Source: Arachnopeziza araneosa | Taxonomy: Eukaryota > Ascomycota > Leotiomycetes > Helotiales > Arachnopezizaceae | Direction of reading: 5' to 3' | Length of the DNA: 64,000 nucleotides | Assembly: GCA_003988855.1 (NCBI GenBank) | Contig: QYAI01000098.1 | Span: forward strand, 105,096 to 169,095 | Shown: one piece after another, positions 33,444 to 45,391 of the stretch | Layout: each line of letters opens with the position of its first letter | Numbering within the stretch: position 1 is the stretch's first letter | Notes under the pieces: generated by a model | What the model was told of the DNA's origin: nothing | The model's input: only the letters and a program-made list of their open reading frames with translations | The model's database searches: none | Position numbers and translations under genes: made by a program

Positions 33444-34854
33444 TCAGCGGGAAACAAGTCCAATGACCATCTCCACCATCCCCCATCTCATGGGCACGAA
33501 GCGGCTCAACGGGCCACTCTCAAACTGAAAAGCAGCCGCGTACCGCATGCTCCACGAGATCCACGCCGACGTCCACACATACCCAACCCACCTGAGCCAT
33601 CGCCTCTCCAGCATCCTCAAGCCTCTCTCCTCTGCCCACGCCACCACGCGATCCTCCATCCTGATCACCGGCGCCTGCAGCATGAAATACCAGAACATGC
33701 CCGCCGCGGCCGGCGTCCAGGGGAGGTTGACGGCGCCGATCCAGTGCGCGAGGCCCGAGAGGCAGAAGCTGCTCACGAGGGCGACGGTGCGTCTGGAGCC
33801 GCGGGAGGTGGCGCCGAGGAGGTGCTGCGCGTGAGGTGTGAGGAGGCCCAGTGGCCGGCGTGCGAGTTGGTGCCATGTGCGGCCCCAGGCCCGCGAGACG
33901 AGGTATGCATCGGAGAGGGCGCCGAAGAGGGGGGGCCAGCTGGTCAGCGTGTGGATGCCCAGGGAGACGCAGAGGAGGGCGAGGAGTTGGTAGGGCATGT
34001 TGATTACGCAGAAGGCTTCGAGCTGGTGCAGCCAGGTGAGCAGGATCTGCGTGTGGAGGGGCAGGGCGAAGAATGATGGTCGCGGGGAGAGGTGGATGTA
34101 GGTGATCTGAGAAGAGATGTATTTGATTGTGTCTAGCAGGAGGTAGGATCCCAAGAGGCGGAGGGTGGTGCGGAGGAGGAAGTAGCTGGATGGGTAAGCA
34201 AGTCTTGTGTGAAGAGAGTGAGATGAGATGGGAGGCGGACTTGTGTGATTGTGATTCTCGTTCTGGAATCCCGCCGACCTGCCAATTCCACCCTATTCCT
34301 CTCATATTAAAAAGATATAAATCAGCTCCGTCTCTCAACTTTCCCCACACACTTCTCTCCTTCTCTACGCCCTCCCATCTCCCCTCTCCATCTCCATCTT
34401 TTCCATCTCCCTCTCCATCTCCATCTTTTCCATCTCCCTCTCCATCTCCATCTTTTCCATCTCCCTCTCCCTCTCCATCTTTTCCATCTCCCTCTCCCTC
34501 TCCACCCCCAACCCTCCGCACTTCTCCGTCCGCACACACAATGCCAAAATCCACAAACTTCAAGCCCAGCAGGAAGACGGTACAGGCGCGGCCAAAATCC
34601 TTGGCTGCGTCTCCGGTGCTGCTCGCTCGTGTCTGGGTTGCTAGCAACAGGAGGGCTGGAATGGCGAGCTTTTGACGCGTGGAACGCGAGAGGAGCGTGC
34701 TCGATATGAAGAGGGCGGTTGTTATAGGGAGGAAGAGGGAGCGCGGTGTGATGGGACGGGTGGGTGAAGGGTAGAGGGGTTGGAGGGAGAAGGGGAGGGT
34801 TGAGAGAAGAGAAGTTATGGGACTATTGGGATTCGTGGTATTTGAGGTTATCAT
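33444..34854 (-). CDS. wax-synthase-like membrane-bound O-acyltransferase (MBOAT_2), 451 aa
   Basis: Exons 34241-34854 and 33444-34185 are joined by a 55-nt intron (34186-34240; unusual GTCCGC donor, CATCCAG acceptor, phase 2). Family hallmarks are RGIGWNWQVGGIP (about residues 185-197), TSWPPLFGALSDAYLV, RAWGRTWHQLAR and FCLSGLAHWIGAV with the conserved catalytic His. Several hydrophobic helices place it in a membrane, probably the ER. Such fungal enzymes acylate alcohols or secondary metabolites; the substrate is unknown. Exon 1 carries an acidic 9-residue tandem repeat (EGDGKDGDG, about four copies) in a cytosolic loop. I start at ATG 34854; an ATG at 34908 would add 18 residues. Confidence 0.82.
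34372..34500. repeat. 27-bp in-frame tandem repeat inside the MBOAT gene
   Basis: About four units made of CCATCT/CCCTCT hexamers separated by TTTT. On the minus strand they encode a Gly/Asp/Glu/Lys 9-mer. The repeat keeps the reading frame. Confidence 0.85.
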
Positions 34855-36311
34855 TATAGTAGGTAAATTTATGTGTAAGGGTAAAGATTGATGAAGATTT
34901 TGGCTCATAAATTTATCTCTCTTAAATGAGCGTCGTTGGAATAAGTAAGAGAAGATGCTGAGATAGAGTGAAATCGGATGAAGTCAAGTGGTTGTACAGA
35001 CCTTACCGTCGATCATTGCCTTATCAACAATCACACCCTCCTGCAGATCGGGACTGCAATAGGTAGGCAGTTGCTGTCCTTCCGAATCAGGAACTCAAAA
35101 CACTCACCTGCCTACCTGAGTGAGAATCTTGGCATCTAAGAAAGAGAAAAATCATCTTGAAATCGAAACCACGCAGAGTCAGAAATGTAAGCCTGGTGAT
35201 GAAGAGGGCTCTCCGGAAAAGTAAAAGATTACTAATAATTGTTGCACACGAAAAAGACGGTGCATGACGAATCACTTCAAACCGCCGTTCTTAAAAGCCT
35301 ATCATCGCTTTGTTTAAGCTCTATCTTCTCTGAGTTCAAAGCAAATCGATCAAATCTTGATTGATTGAAGTCTAAAATTTATACTGGCTTTTACTGTCTA
35401 AGCCAAGTCATACTTTGGTATAATTAAAATCCTCGCTACCTCTTCTCTACGATTTCCGATCCACATATCTGCAAATATAGCAAGACAATTCTTTATTCTT
35501 TGCTACTCAACCTCCAAAGATTACTAGAAAAGACTTTTACCCCAGCGGCGTGAGAGATATCATCCTGGTTTCCAAAGGACGATATCAGTAGGGTCTTGGT
35601 GTTGTTTTCGAATCTCGACCGCGCTCCATGGATATGACAGGCTTCTCTCCTTGAAGTCGGGCTTTAAAATCTCTTAAGATGGTGTTCAGTTGATTGCATC
35701 TTTCTTTTCATGAGACCGCCTTGCAGAGTTCAGGCGCCGAGTACAAACACCGGGTAGCCGACAGGGAAAATTCAGGCCGCTGGTTGGGTTAATTACCATT
35801 GGGCTTGCATGTCCGCCGCCTACTTTCGGGCTGTCCGAAAATCAAGTCCCTTGAATTATTTTGACAATGAGAAGATATCAAATAATATTCAGAGTTAAGT
35901 TTTGGGATAAAGGAATTAGGGTACTCGGTAAGTAAAGGAAGAATCTCCTCGATGAAGATCTGACCTTCAAGATGTTTTAGATTTCTCTTTCCGACCTGAA
36001 ATTCCTTGGGCGCACAGACACTTCTCAACAGCCTCGTACTCGTAACTTTGAGGCTTCCTTCGAACGCCACTCTCTACGTGGAGGAATAATATCTCGCCAA
36101 GTATCGTTGGGCATGCAAGGCTGTACATTCTTTCAGCTCGGTTTTGTCAGCCCAGTCAGAAGACAGGGAGAGTGGGAGGGTTTAAAGGGAAAAAAAAAAT
36201 GGCAACAACATCACATCCAGCAGTGGTTGGAATAAATCCATTCAAATTTATCATTACAAAGTCGCTCTTCCCCTGGCTCTAATTCAAATATCCTGAAGAG
36301 CGGAAAGAAAG
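34855..36311. other. 1.5-kb intergenic, nothing recognised
   Basis: No motif-bearing frame. It contains the divergent promoters of the MBOAT and HATPase genes. Confidence 0.5.
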
Positions 36312-39300
36312 ATGGGTGCACAAGATTCCGACTGGGAGGAGCTTGGCGGGCGTGAGGCTGCGGAAAAACATATCCAGGAAATACGGAATGGTCGAGGGTT
36401 AGGAGGGAAGAGCGTTCCTGCGGACTTGATAGAGATTCTTGAACAGTCTTGTAAAATGTAAGTCTTCAAAAATTTCATGCATCGTTAACCCTGTACTACG
36501 AAGTTGACCTAGAGTTTCAGTCTGGCAAACCAACTTTACGAAGGACCGACCCATTTCTTACTAGAGCTGATACAAAATGCAAACGACAACAAATTCATTG
36601 AAAAAGATCCGACCGTGATCTTCACATACAAGAAGGGGAATATTCAAGTCCAATGCAACGAGATTGGCTTCAGTCCCGACAATGTTACAGCCATCTGCAG
36701 CTTAGGCAACAGCTCCAAAAAGTCCAAGAAGCGACCTGACGATTCGATTATCTACGTGGGCGAGAAGGGAATTGGCTTCAAATCGGTTTTTAGAGTCGCG
36801 GATGTTGTTTGGGTCTCCTCTCGAGCGTACAACTTCAAATTCGATTCTAACGTCTCTCTTGGTATGATCACACCGACCGTCGAGAGGTTTCCTGTGTCCA
36901 AGTTTAAGAACTGGACGTCTCTCTACTTGAGATTGAAGAACGACCGAGATGGCAGCAGTATCGAGCCAAAGATACGTGCTGAGCTGGAACACTTCGATGG
37001 GAGACTACTCCTCTTCCTTCAGAGGCTTCGGACCATCAAGATCCAAATCTGTGATGATACTGGAGGGATGACCTCGTACCAATATGATAAGGACGAAACG
37101 GTATGGGATGGAGATCAGACGATTAATCTGAGAGAGGGCAAGACCATCACAAGCTTCCTCATTCACAAACACAAGCTCACTACCCTCCCTAAAGAAGAGA
37201 GGAGAGATGGAGTCTCATCTAGCGAAGTTGTACTTGGATTTCCTGTTAACCAAAGCAAAGAACCCATCATCGTTCCGCAGCGGGTCTTTGCATTTTTGCC
37301 CGTTCAAGATTTTGGATTCTCGGTGATCCTCCAAGCTGACTTTCTCCTCACTGCTAATAGAGAGGGAGTGGAAACTTCTAACCCTTGGAACGAAACACTT
37401 CGAAGTGGATTCATCCATGCTTTTGGAGAAGCAGCAACACACTTTAATGAAACCTCGCTTCAGTACAAGTGGATCCGCTATTTGCCAGAGACGTCGAATT
37501 CCAAAGGCTTCTTTGAAGTTATGAAGCGGGGGATCCGGGACGCACTAGTAGTTAAACCTGTCTTGAGGTCCTGGAATGAGACTCCACTGCGGCCCGATAA
37601 GGCGACAATCGTTCCTGAGAAGTTCCGGGATCAAGATGGAAGGCCTCTTACGCTCAGTTCCAGCAAAGAACAATACTATCTTTCCAAGAACTACAGTGAT
37701 GCCGATTTCAAGTATCTCAAGTATCTTGACGTCAAGGAAATGACATATGACGACTTTTTGACAGATTTGGGCCACCTCCTGAAAAATCACGTTGCCGACT
37801 TCACAAAGCAGACACCCGAATGGCACAGCAGGCTTGCTGGAGTTCTGACAAATTTACTATTAGACCACCCCATCGGATGTCTGCTAGGGCTTCCGCTGAT
37901 CAAGTTGAGAACGGGAAAATGGATCTCTTTCGATGCGGAGAAGGCATTCTTCCCTGGTGAGCGCGATCGTAAAGTTCCAGGAGGCGTTGATATGCAGATT
38001 GTAGACCCAGAAGCATCGCAGGACTCTACGCGGCGCCAACTGTACTCGAAATTAGGAGTGACCGACATTGACAACTCAAAGGTTCAGGAAAGTATCGTCA
38101 GCCTCCACAAATCCTGGGAGACGCAAGCAAAAATCTCCAGTTTTGATTTGATTGCCCAGGTTCGGTTTTTGTTTTCTACCCAGTGGGTAAACAATGACAA
38201 AAGCCCGATTTGGATCGTAACTGAACACAGTCGTTTTGTGAAAGGGAGCGAGGTCTACATTGACAGCGATGGACAGCTTACAGCGTCCAAGGTACTCGCA
38301 GATAATCGGTCCGGCTTCAATTTCATCCATCCAGATTATATCTCGGCTCACAAAGACAACCAAGAAGGCTGGACTCAATGGGTCGTGCGAAATGTTGGCG
38401 TCTCCAAAATACCTCGGCTCGTGTTGAACGACTCACCACACAAGCTGAGCAAAGATTTCAAGTTCATCATCAAGTCATTACCAGAGCGATGGCTTCAAAT
38501 CCTTTGTGTACACTGGATCGATTACGAAGTGTGGCTAAAAGCCAAAGAACCAGAACCGGAGATGGCTGGAGGGACGGATAATCGGATGGAAGTGGATATC
38601 TCAGGACCTCAAGGTCCCACTGATCAAGAGCAACTTGTATCCGAGTTACGCGAGACCGAAGTAATTTGTAGAGACAAGAAACGGTATCGCCTCCATGAAA
38701 CCTATTTACCGCTTGAAGGGTTCGTCTCAGCTGCATATGGCAAAGGCCCTCTTCTTCGAATAACGGATCCTGACAACATTCGCTGGCAGAATCTGGGGAT
38801 CTTCGGAGTGGGAGTCAAGAATGACTTCAAATTCTACTTGCACTGGTTAGCTACGCTCGCTGCATCGTCATTGTCTGTCAAGCGAAGTGATGTGGACAAT
38901 CTCTTGCGCCAGATACAAGTTCGCTGCAGCAAGGAGGATGAGGCTCAGGTCAAGTACGAATCAGCATTTCTTGCTTTATCTATCCCTTCTCATTAGCTAT
39001 ACTGACTATTGCTCATAGGAATTTCTTTCTCAATTCAGCCAGGAAGCTTATATTTGTGCCTGACCCCAAGCCGCCTCCAAAAATTGACCCAGCAAATAAG
39101 CTTCCTCCCTCTTCACAGCAACCTTCGAGACCGGGCTTCAACAATGGCCAGCAACGGCTTCCATTGAACCCTGACTTTCTCGTCCAGATTTCTCGTATCC
39201 AAGAAGCAGAACGTCACCACGATGAAGCTGGCGACGATGGCAAGATCCAGACGGGTAAATGGTATGCTGCTGGGCAATTTTTGTGGAGTGGGCCTCGCTA

Positions 39301-41280
39301 TTTTCGCGTAAACAGGAGCATAAAAACCTTGTATTCAGGTAATGAGCGTCTCTTCCGGGACATACTTGGCCTCGACAAGGTCGACATCTCCCACTTCATA
39401 GCGGAGGCACGTTCCTTTAACTTGGAGGACAATTCCTTGCCTAGGCCATTGGAATATATGTGGCAAATCCTTGCAGCACTCGATAGTTTCATGGGGGATC
39501 GTTGGACTTATACTTACCGCTATGGATATGCAGAGCGTGCTGCTTATTGCACCGAATTTCGGACATTGAAGATGTGGCCCATCTCAGTAAATCCCGACGA
39601 ACCCCCCACGGATTTGAAGACTGCAGCAAGTTCAGACGAGTGGTTTATTGCTGATCGATGGGACTTGCAAGAGGTATTTTGTAAAGCAGTACCGCTTCTT
39701 GCCTTTAATCCGGATCAACGTTCTGGTCTAAAGACTGTTTTTAGCAATCTCAGCCTTGAAGGCCGATATCTTTCCACGGCAAGCAAACAGAGTACCAAAT
39801 TTGAGGGGAGGATTAAACTGAGTCCTCAATACTCGGAGAGGTTGCGCACAAAGGCACCCTTTTTGATCAGGTAAGATCCTCAAATATTCATAACTAGCAT
39901 GGCTTTTATGAGCTGACTATCGCTTGTATAGGATTGTGAATTCGGAGGATGGCTCCGCGAAGATATGGCGGAAAGCCTGCCTTGAGAATGTCGACGTATA
40001 CATCGTGGATAAAATCGTCAAAAGAAGTACGGTCCGCTACAAGAATGAAGACATCGCAGGAGAATCGCGTCAGACCGACGCTTATGCTGAGCGAGAGGAT
40101 AACAAGCTTAAAATCTATGTAGTAGGGTCATATCTAGAGTCCGATAAAACATTGGATGAGCTCGTCACGTCCCTAGGCTCAGCTCTCGCAATCTCCTACA
40201 GAGAATGGCTGCGGCTATTCCAGTTTGTGCTTGGCAACGACAACGAGGAAAAGATCTCGAAATTCTTGGACAAGGAAAACATCCCTCGGAACCCTAATGT
40301 CAAGGAAGATTACGACTGGGGCAGCAGCGATGAGCCTTCGGGGTATTCTGGCGGCGGCGGCGGTGGTGGAGGCAGCACGCGCAATACTTCGTTCTTCAGA
40401 GTCATCTCAAGCGACAACTTCCACGAGTTCTCGTCTTCTTTCCCTATGGCTGGGCGCAACGGAGTCTGGTTCATGGCGGCTGATGATAGCGGTGATGCCT
40501 CCGCGATGAGCGAGCAGCTCGCCGCGTTGGGTTTCCAGGTCATGTTACCGAACAGCGGGCCCCAACAATTTGGTGGAGGAGGTTGGGATGCACCCGAAGA
40601 GGAGGAAGATGAAACTCTACAGTTTCTTGGCGAGCAAGAGGTACGCACTCCCTTACCCTCATACTTCTCACAAGTCAGGAATATTTTTTTACTAAGAATA
40701 TCACTCTATACAGCTTTCGCACAAATTCCAGGCATGTCTCGGAGGTCTATACGTGCCCGAAGAGCATTGGACCAGTGTTTACCGCACGAAAGCTGGACTC
40801 CCAGAGTTTGAAACAACGAACGGGAAATCCGGCGCTGCGTTCACCATTCCAGACGACCCCAACCACAAGTTTGTAAGACTTCTAGCTCAGCAGTACGGCT
40901 CAAATGCGAATGCTCTTTGGCAGCGGCCTCCCAAGAAATGGCACCTGGAGGTCAAAGCCTCGTATGGGCCGCTGGGTGACGAGTTTTCTCTGAAATGGGA
41001 ACAATTTGAGAGAGTGAGTGCCCTAAAATGTATAACTTTGGATAACTTTGACTAACCACGAACGATTTGATAGATTCGGAAGTTGTCCTATTTGCGTCGT
41101 GGTAGCGGATTGCCCATGCCAACCGAGGCCTCGGTCCTTGTGAGAGTCTATGATGTTGGCCAGAACACAAAAGTATCCTTTTTCGTTGAGCCTTGGAAAC
41201 TGTACACTGATGATAAGATTGAATTCCGGTATCAGGGAAATGTAAAGGTTCAACCAGTTAACATAGAGGGGTCGACCTAA
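36312..41280 (+). CDS. NO VEIN / sacsin-like protein with GHKL (HSP90-type) ATPase domain, 1548 aa
   Basis: Six exons (36312-36457, 36521-38953, 39019-39870, 39932-40640, 40714-41013, 41074-41280) are joined in frame by GT..AG introns of 60-73 nt. The N-terminal ATP-binding fold shows the N-box ELIQNANDN (residues 64-72) and the glycine motif GEKGIGFKSVF (129-139), with CSLGNSSKK between, as in NO VEIN-type fungal proteins. The middle (VFAFLPVQDFGFSVILQADFLLT) is also typical. A polyglycine tract of about eight Gly (about 40350-40374) and an acidic linker precede a C-terminal domain (VPEEHWTSVYRTKAGLPEF) ending in a beta-rich VSFFVEPWKLYTDD. The biochemical role is unknown; GHKL ATPases act as clamp-like chaperones or DNA remodelers. 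It lies convergent with a HET gene, 105 bp apart. Confidence 0.88.
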
Positions 41281-41385
41281 ATCGGCCCACCGTTTTATAA
41301 ATTAAAGCACGATAGACCTATAGACCAAAGAAGAGAAGGAGATAGATTTTAGCGTAGTGGGACTGTAGTAGAAAGCATTCATTCA

Positions 41386-43182
41386 CTACTCTCTTCCCGT
41401 AAACATCTCGATTTCTGTCATCGACCTCATGTGAAGCCGAACATACTTGCGAACCCTCACAAACAGGAGAACATCCTCCTCCTTTTTGATCCGGAAGACC
41501 CTATCCTCCTCTCGACTCAGGGAAGGAACCTCTTGCAGCCCGACGTAATCTCTGCTCAACGCCAGGTTATGCAGGAGCTCTAAACCAAACCCTCTGGGTG
41601 GCATCTCAAAGGCGCGGCACGAGACGACGTCCAGTATCTGTGATTCGGCATCATCAGTTTTCATCTCGGATTCAAGAACTACGAGTAGCCTGTCGCCGGA
41701 AATGTTGATCAGGAACATTCCTATGTCTCTTTTTTCTGTTCGCTGCATCTCACCACCATTTTCGGCTGTGACAGAGTCCCCCTCAGAGGGATTTGATTGT
41801 AGGGGTTTCGCGTCTAGCTGGCTGGAGGAAGATGCACCGAGTGAAACGAAACGGGTCCCTGTGAACATATTCACCGGTTGCGGGGGATACATCCCAATTA
41901 ACTTTCCTCCTCGTAACGGCCTGAGAATAACTGGTAAATGCTTAAGCTGCTCTGTGAGCCGCGATGGCCGACGGATGACGACGCTTTTTGTGCTGGCTCC
42001 TTTTATAAACTCCGTCGAGACGAGAGTCGGAGTACACCATGAATGTCGCACATACTCGTCCTGGTCCTTCCACAGAGCAGGAGAGTCGCAGGCGCTTACG
42101 GACACCAGGGGGATCACCAGGAGATTCTCGCAGCGGCCGGGAGCCAGCATTGACTGCGCGTTCCCACAAGCCAGGATCGCATATATGAGATGTTCGTGGT
42201 TCTGATCACGCTTCACGGGCATGGTAAACACCAAGCCTCTCTGCGTCATGGTAAAAGATGGGCGTGGAAAGCCGGGTAACTCGCTCGGCACGAGATTGTG
42301 ACAATTCTTGAAAGATGCGGGATTGGGCGCCAGGATGCTATCGGCCTCGAAATATTCGTAGCCTGGGAATTTGTAGCCCCAGGAGAGGAGCGTGGTGTCG
42401 TCCGACGCCTTCATGATCTCCTCCTGCAGCCTCCGGAAAGCTTTGTTCCCTTCCCCGTAGAGCATCGGCATGTGGATGTCGAAGATGCCCAGGAGGCAGT
42501 ATGCCATATCCTCTCGGCGCGTCGTCTCTCTCCGCGACATCCAAGACATGCGTTGTGCAACACTGGCCTCAGAGAGCCTCCCATACGCGCCCCCTTCAAA
42601 GCTCTGCGAGGCAAACGAGTCATCGCCGATGTAACGGCCCTCGATACCCGAGACCTCCTCGATGACTGTCGAGAGTGAACTCTTGTCACCCAACAGGTTC
42701 CAGTCGCGATCGAAGAAAAGGACGACTTGAGGAGCAAGAAGCTCTTGCAAGGTCCAACCTCGCGTAAACCACCTTGATCTCCTGAATACCGAGTCCTCGG
42801 CCTCCGGGTTGCAATTGGACGGGACGTCTGAGAGGTAGGCCAGACATATCGACGCGCCCTCGTACCACCGAAACATCGAATTGATCCCTTCCTGGAGCTC
42901 GGCGCTGCTGGATTTATCAATACAGCAGGTGTCCACCCATATGTACTGATACCCAGATTGCAAGGCCTGCGCGCAACCACGCTCTATCTTGGCCCATCCG
43001 AGCTTCTTCTTCCACGTCGGCGAGCTGGGATCCGCACGAACCTCGGCCGTTGCGGCTTGGACATCTTGGAAAGAGACTTCCTCGCCCGGCGCGCCCCAGG
43101 TATGGGACAGGATCGCGTAACTTGGAGCTTGATTATCATCGCAGGTCACAAGTTGGTGGGTGTTGGCGTTTAGAAGACGCAT
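41386..43182 (-). CDS. HET-domain protein of the HET-E/HET-R N-terminal type, 598 aa, intact
   Basis: Single exon. HET blocks are complete: YAILSHTWG (residues 22-30), EVSFQD, KIERGCAQALQSGYQYIWVDT then CCIDKSSSAELQEGINSMFRWY (about 65-107), CLAYLSDV, SRWFTRGWTLQELLAP (136-151) and VAQRMSWMSRRETTRREDMAYCLLGIFDIHMPMLYGEG split over about 210-250. This is the subtype that in Podospora HET-E/D/R heads NACHT-WD40 receptors. Here the domain is followed only by about 350 residues without NACHT or repeats, so it is a free-standing effector-like protein. It would induce incompatibility cell death on activation; what activates it is unknown. Confidence 0.95.
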   Translation of the reverse strand: MRLLNANTHQLVTCDDNQAPSYAILSHTWGAPGEEVSFQDVQAATAEVRADPSSPTWKKKLGWAKIERGCAQALQSGYQYIWVDTCCIDKSSSAELQEGINSMFRWYEGASICLAYLSDVPSNCNPEAEDSVFRRSRWFTRGWTLQELLAPQVVLFFDRDWNLLGDKSSLSTVIEEVSGIEGRYIGDDSFASQSFEGGAYGRLSEASVAQRMSWMSRRETTRREDMAYCLLGIFDIHMPMLYGEGNKAFRRLQEEIMKASDDTTLLSWGYKFPGYEYFEADSILAPNPASFKNCHNLVPSELPGFPRPSFTMTQRGLVFTMPVKRDQNHEHLIYAILACGNAQSMLAPGRCENLLVIPLVSVSACDSPALWKDQDEYVRHSWCTPTLVSTEFIKGASTKSVVIRRPSRLTEQLKHLPVILRPLRGGKLIGMYPPQPVNMFTGTRFVSLGASSSSQLDAKPLQSNPSEGDSVTAENGGEMQRTEKRDIGMFLINISGDRLLVVLESEMKTDDAESQILDVVSCRAFEMPPRGFGLELLHNLALSRDYVGLQEVPSLSREEDRVFRIKKEEDVLLFVRVRKYVRLHMRSMTEIEMFTGRE

Positions 43183-43876
43183 GACGCTTGATGTGCTGGC
43201 GGTCAGAGAATTTTGAAGAATTGAGGCTGGCGTTCTGCAAAAGAGAGGAAAACTAGGATGAATTCAAAGGGTTATTGGGGCATGGTAACTCCAAGTTTGA
43301 CGGGGCCGACTCGGCAATAAGTCAACTATAAGAGCTGAATTGAAGTTAAGGTGTAAATTTATAAATTATCCATAGACGCGATCAGACGGCATTTGATTGG
43401 CCGTATGTCTTGGTTTGTCTACTCATGCCAACCAAAAGTGGGATGGAAGATTGCAAAAGATATTGGACCAATAAATCGAGTTAGTTTTGATTCAGAGGAT
43501 GATGAGATGGTAAATTACCAGAGTGTTTGGTCTTAGACTTTCTTAAAAAAAAACCAACTCATGGGGCGGCGATGAATTCCATCTAACCCGTATCTATGGA
43601 AATCCCCTATGTCTCAAGCACTTTACTGTCGTCACAGCTGGAGCCGATAATAAGTTACATAGATATTACATCAACTAAAGAAGACCAGTTCGTTGCCACA
43701 ATAATTATATAAAGTAACCCGTGCATGACTGAGTATTTTATAAGCTAAAAGGATCTTTTTAGTCATTATTCAACTAGTTTATAGGTGTTTACTAACAGTA
43801 TTTTCAATTTTAATATTGACAAGTTTATTTTGAGGTACCTCTAGAGCTAAAACTAACGGATAGCGAGATATTTGAA
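43183..43876. other. intergenic, AT-rich, nothing recognised
   Basis: Upstream of the minus-strand HET gene; contains its promoter. No other structure seen. Confidence 0.5.
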
Positions 43877-44686
43877 GTGGATTTAAGTGATGGGCAAAAT
43901 TGTTACAAGACAAGGGAAGGAGTGATCAGGACCAAGTTATATAGCTTAGCTTTCCCCTCTTCGAATACATCAGGCTTGTATATATTTCAATGCGGTCCAC
44001 CGTGGGTGTATCTCCAACTCATCTCGCTACCAAATACTTACCTCGTGCCTATCACCAGAAACTACTATACTATAAACATTCCCTACTGTATTAGTCGTTT
44101 GGCCGGAATTGTAACTGGCGTAGCTTTGGGAGGCCCGACTACAATTAATCCGGCTACATTATCTTAACCTACTGCCTTGGCTGATATAATACAGGTACGG
44201 TGGCAGGAAACAGATTCGGTAATCCTTTCAATCATATCGTCGACACATTCTATCTCTACAACGGACCTTACTACTTCCGCAACAAATCTCCCATCGACGA
44301 CTTCAACGACACCAACAACTCCAACGATTCCAACAACTCCAACGACTTCACAGACTGGCCAAACGGCAACGAGTAGAGGTCGTTTATCGAGTGGCGCTAA
44401 AGTCGGTCTTGGGATTGGAGTATCCATTCTCATTATAGCAGCGGTGATCCTCATTTTGTGTCTGGTACTTCGACGTAAAAGACAGAAAGGTTCGGTGGAA
44501 ACGCCCCAGGATATACCGGTACGACCAGAGTTTAAGCATGAACTTAGCGATCAACACGCAATGACCCTGCTTCTAGAGCTCAGCACTCAGTATGCAATGG
44601 CCCCGCTTCCAGAATTCGGTACTCAACATACAATTGCGCCGCTTCCAGAACTTGACAACGGGAGAAATGAGCAGAGAATTGCATAG
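43877..44686 (+). CDS. mucin-like single-pass membrane protein (gene model incomplete)
   Basis: The last exon is well supported. After a TAATACAG acceptor near 44192 it reads VRWQETDSVIL, then a Thr/Ser/Pro-rich stalk (TTSTTPTTPTIPTTPTTSQT), then SSGAKVGLGIGVSILIIAAV (start of one transmembrane helix), RRKRQK and a short cytoplasmic tail ending at 44686. This is the common fungal layout 'extracellular Cys-rich domain, Ser/Thr stalk, TM, basic stop-transfer'. Upstream exons should encode a Cys-containing ectodomain; the frame 43877-44167 (QNCYKT, FQCGPPW, IPYC) may be part of it, but the junctions are unresolved. The tail has a repeated PLPE.GTQ motif. Cell-wall sensing is possible but unproven. 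Confidence 0.45.
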
Positions 44687-45391
44687 GGATGGCTAGCGAA
44701 TTTGTTTAGCGAGAAATGGAACGCTTCAAAATAGAGGTATAAACCTCAAGTCTCTGAGATATTCCATTCTAGATCGATCCGAATAGGAGCAGACGGCATT
44801 AACTCAGAGTCAGCGGCTCATTTGATCTTGTCGTACGTGCCGAAGCGCAATGTCCACATTTTCATCGAGGGATATTTCTGCACCCTTAAGAATTATAGGT
44901 GTAAACAATCGATCTATGACCTCCTCGGTTACAACTCCCTTGATAGTATTAGAAACTGGTTCAGGATCCAACTTTGCATGCTTAAGAGCCTCACGTGACC
45001 GGTATTAGCCTCGCCGTTTGTTGCTGGCGATCAGAAGTCTCTGGCAGTGCTATTCCACAATGGAATCTCACCCCAAATATCACGCGATACAAGGATGGAT
45101 CAAGGAATTGAAAACTATCACCGTGGCCGCAATTTGTATGGTCTGGGGTGGATATGCTATATCTTACACCGCCTTTATTTCTGCCATGCATAATACTACA
45201 ATGCCCACCTTACTCCAGCTGGGGAAGATTGAACATAGTAACATAAGTTGTAGTAAGGCTGTTGAACTGCCTAGCTTCTTTAGATCCGAGAGTAAATCTT
45301 TCGCCTTTCGTGTTCATTCAATCTCTCTTCCCGCTTGTGGCTGCTTTATTGCTGTTCAATCCTCGTTCAATTTCTTCCTGCGCTATACAGA
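44687..45391. other. intergenic, nothing recognised
   Basis: An open frame at 45018-45395 is motif-free and overlaps the likely 5' region of the DUF3604 gene. Confidence 0.45.

Noticed and set aside
33297..34076. 259-aa plus-strand frame opposite the MBOAT gene
   Set aside because: An antisense shadow of the second MBOAT exon, which has clear family motifs.
35550..35630. A segment with a TTCGAATC word resembling a tRNA B box
   Set aside because: No matching A box or cloverleaf arms could be folded by eye. No tRNA is claimed anywhere in the window.
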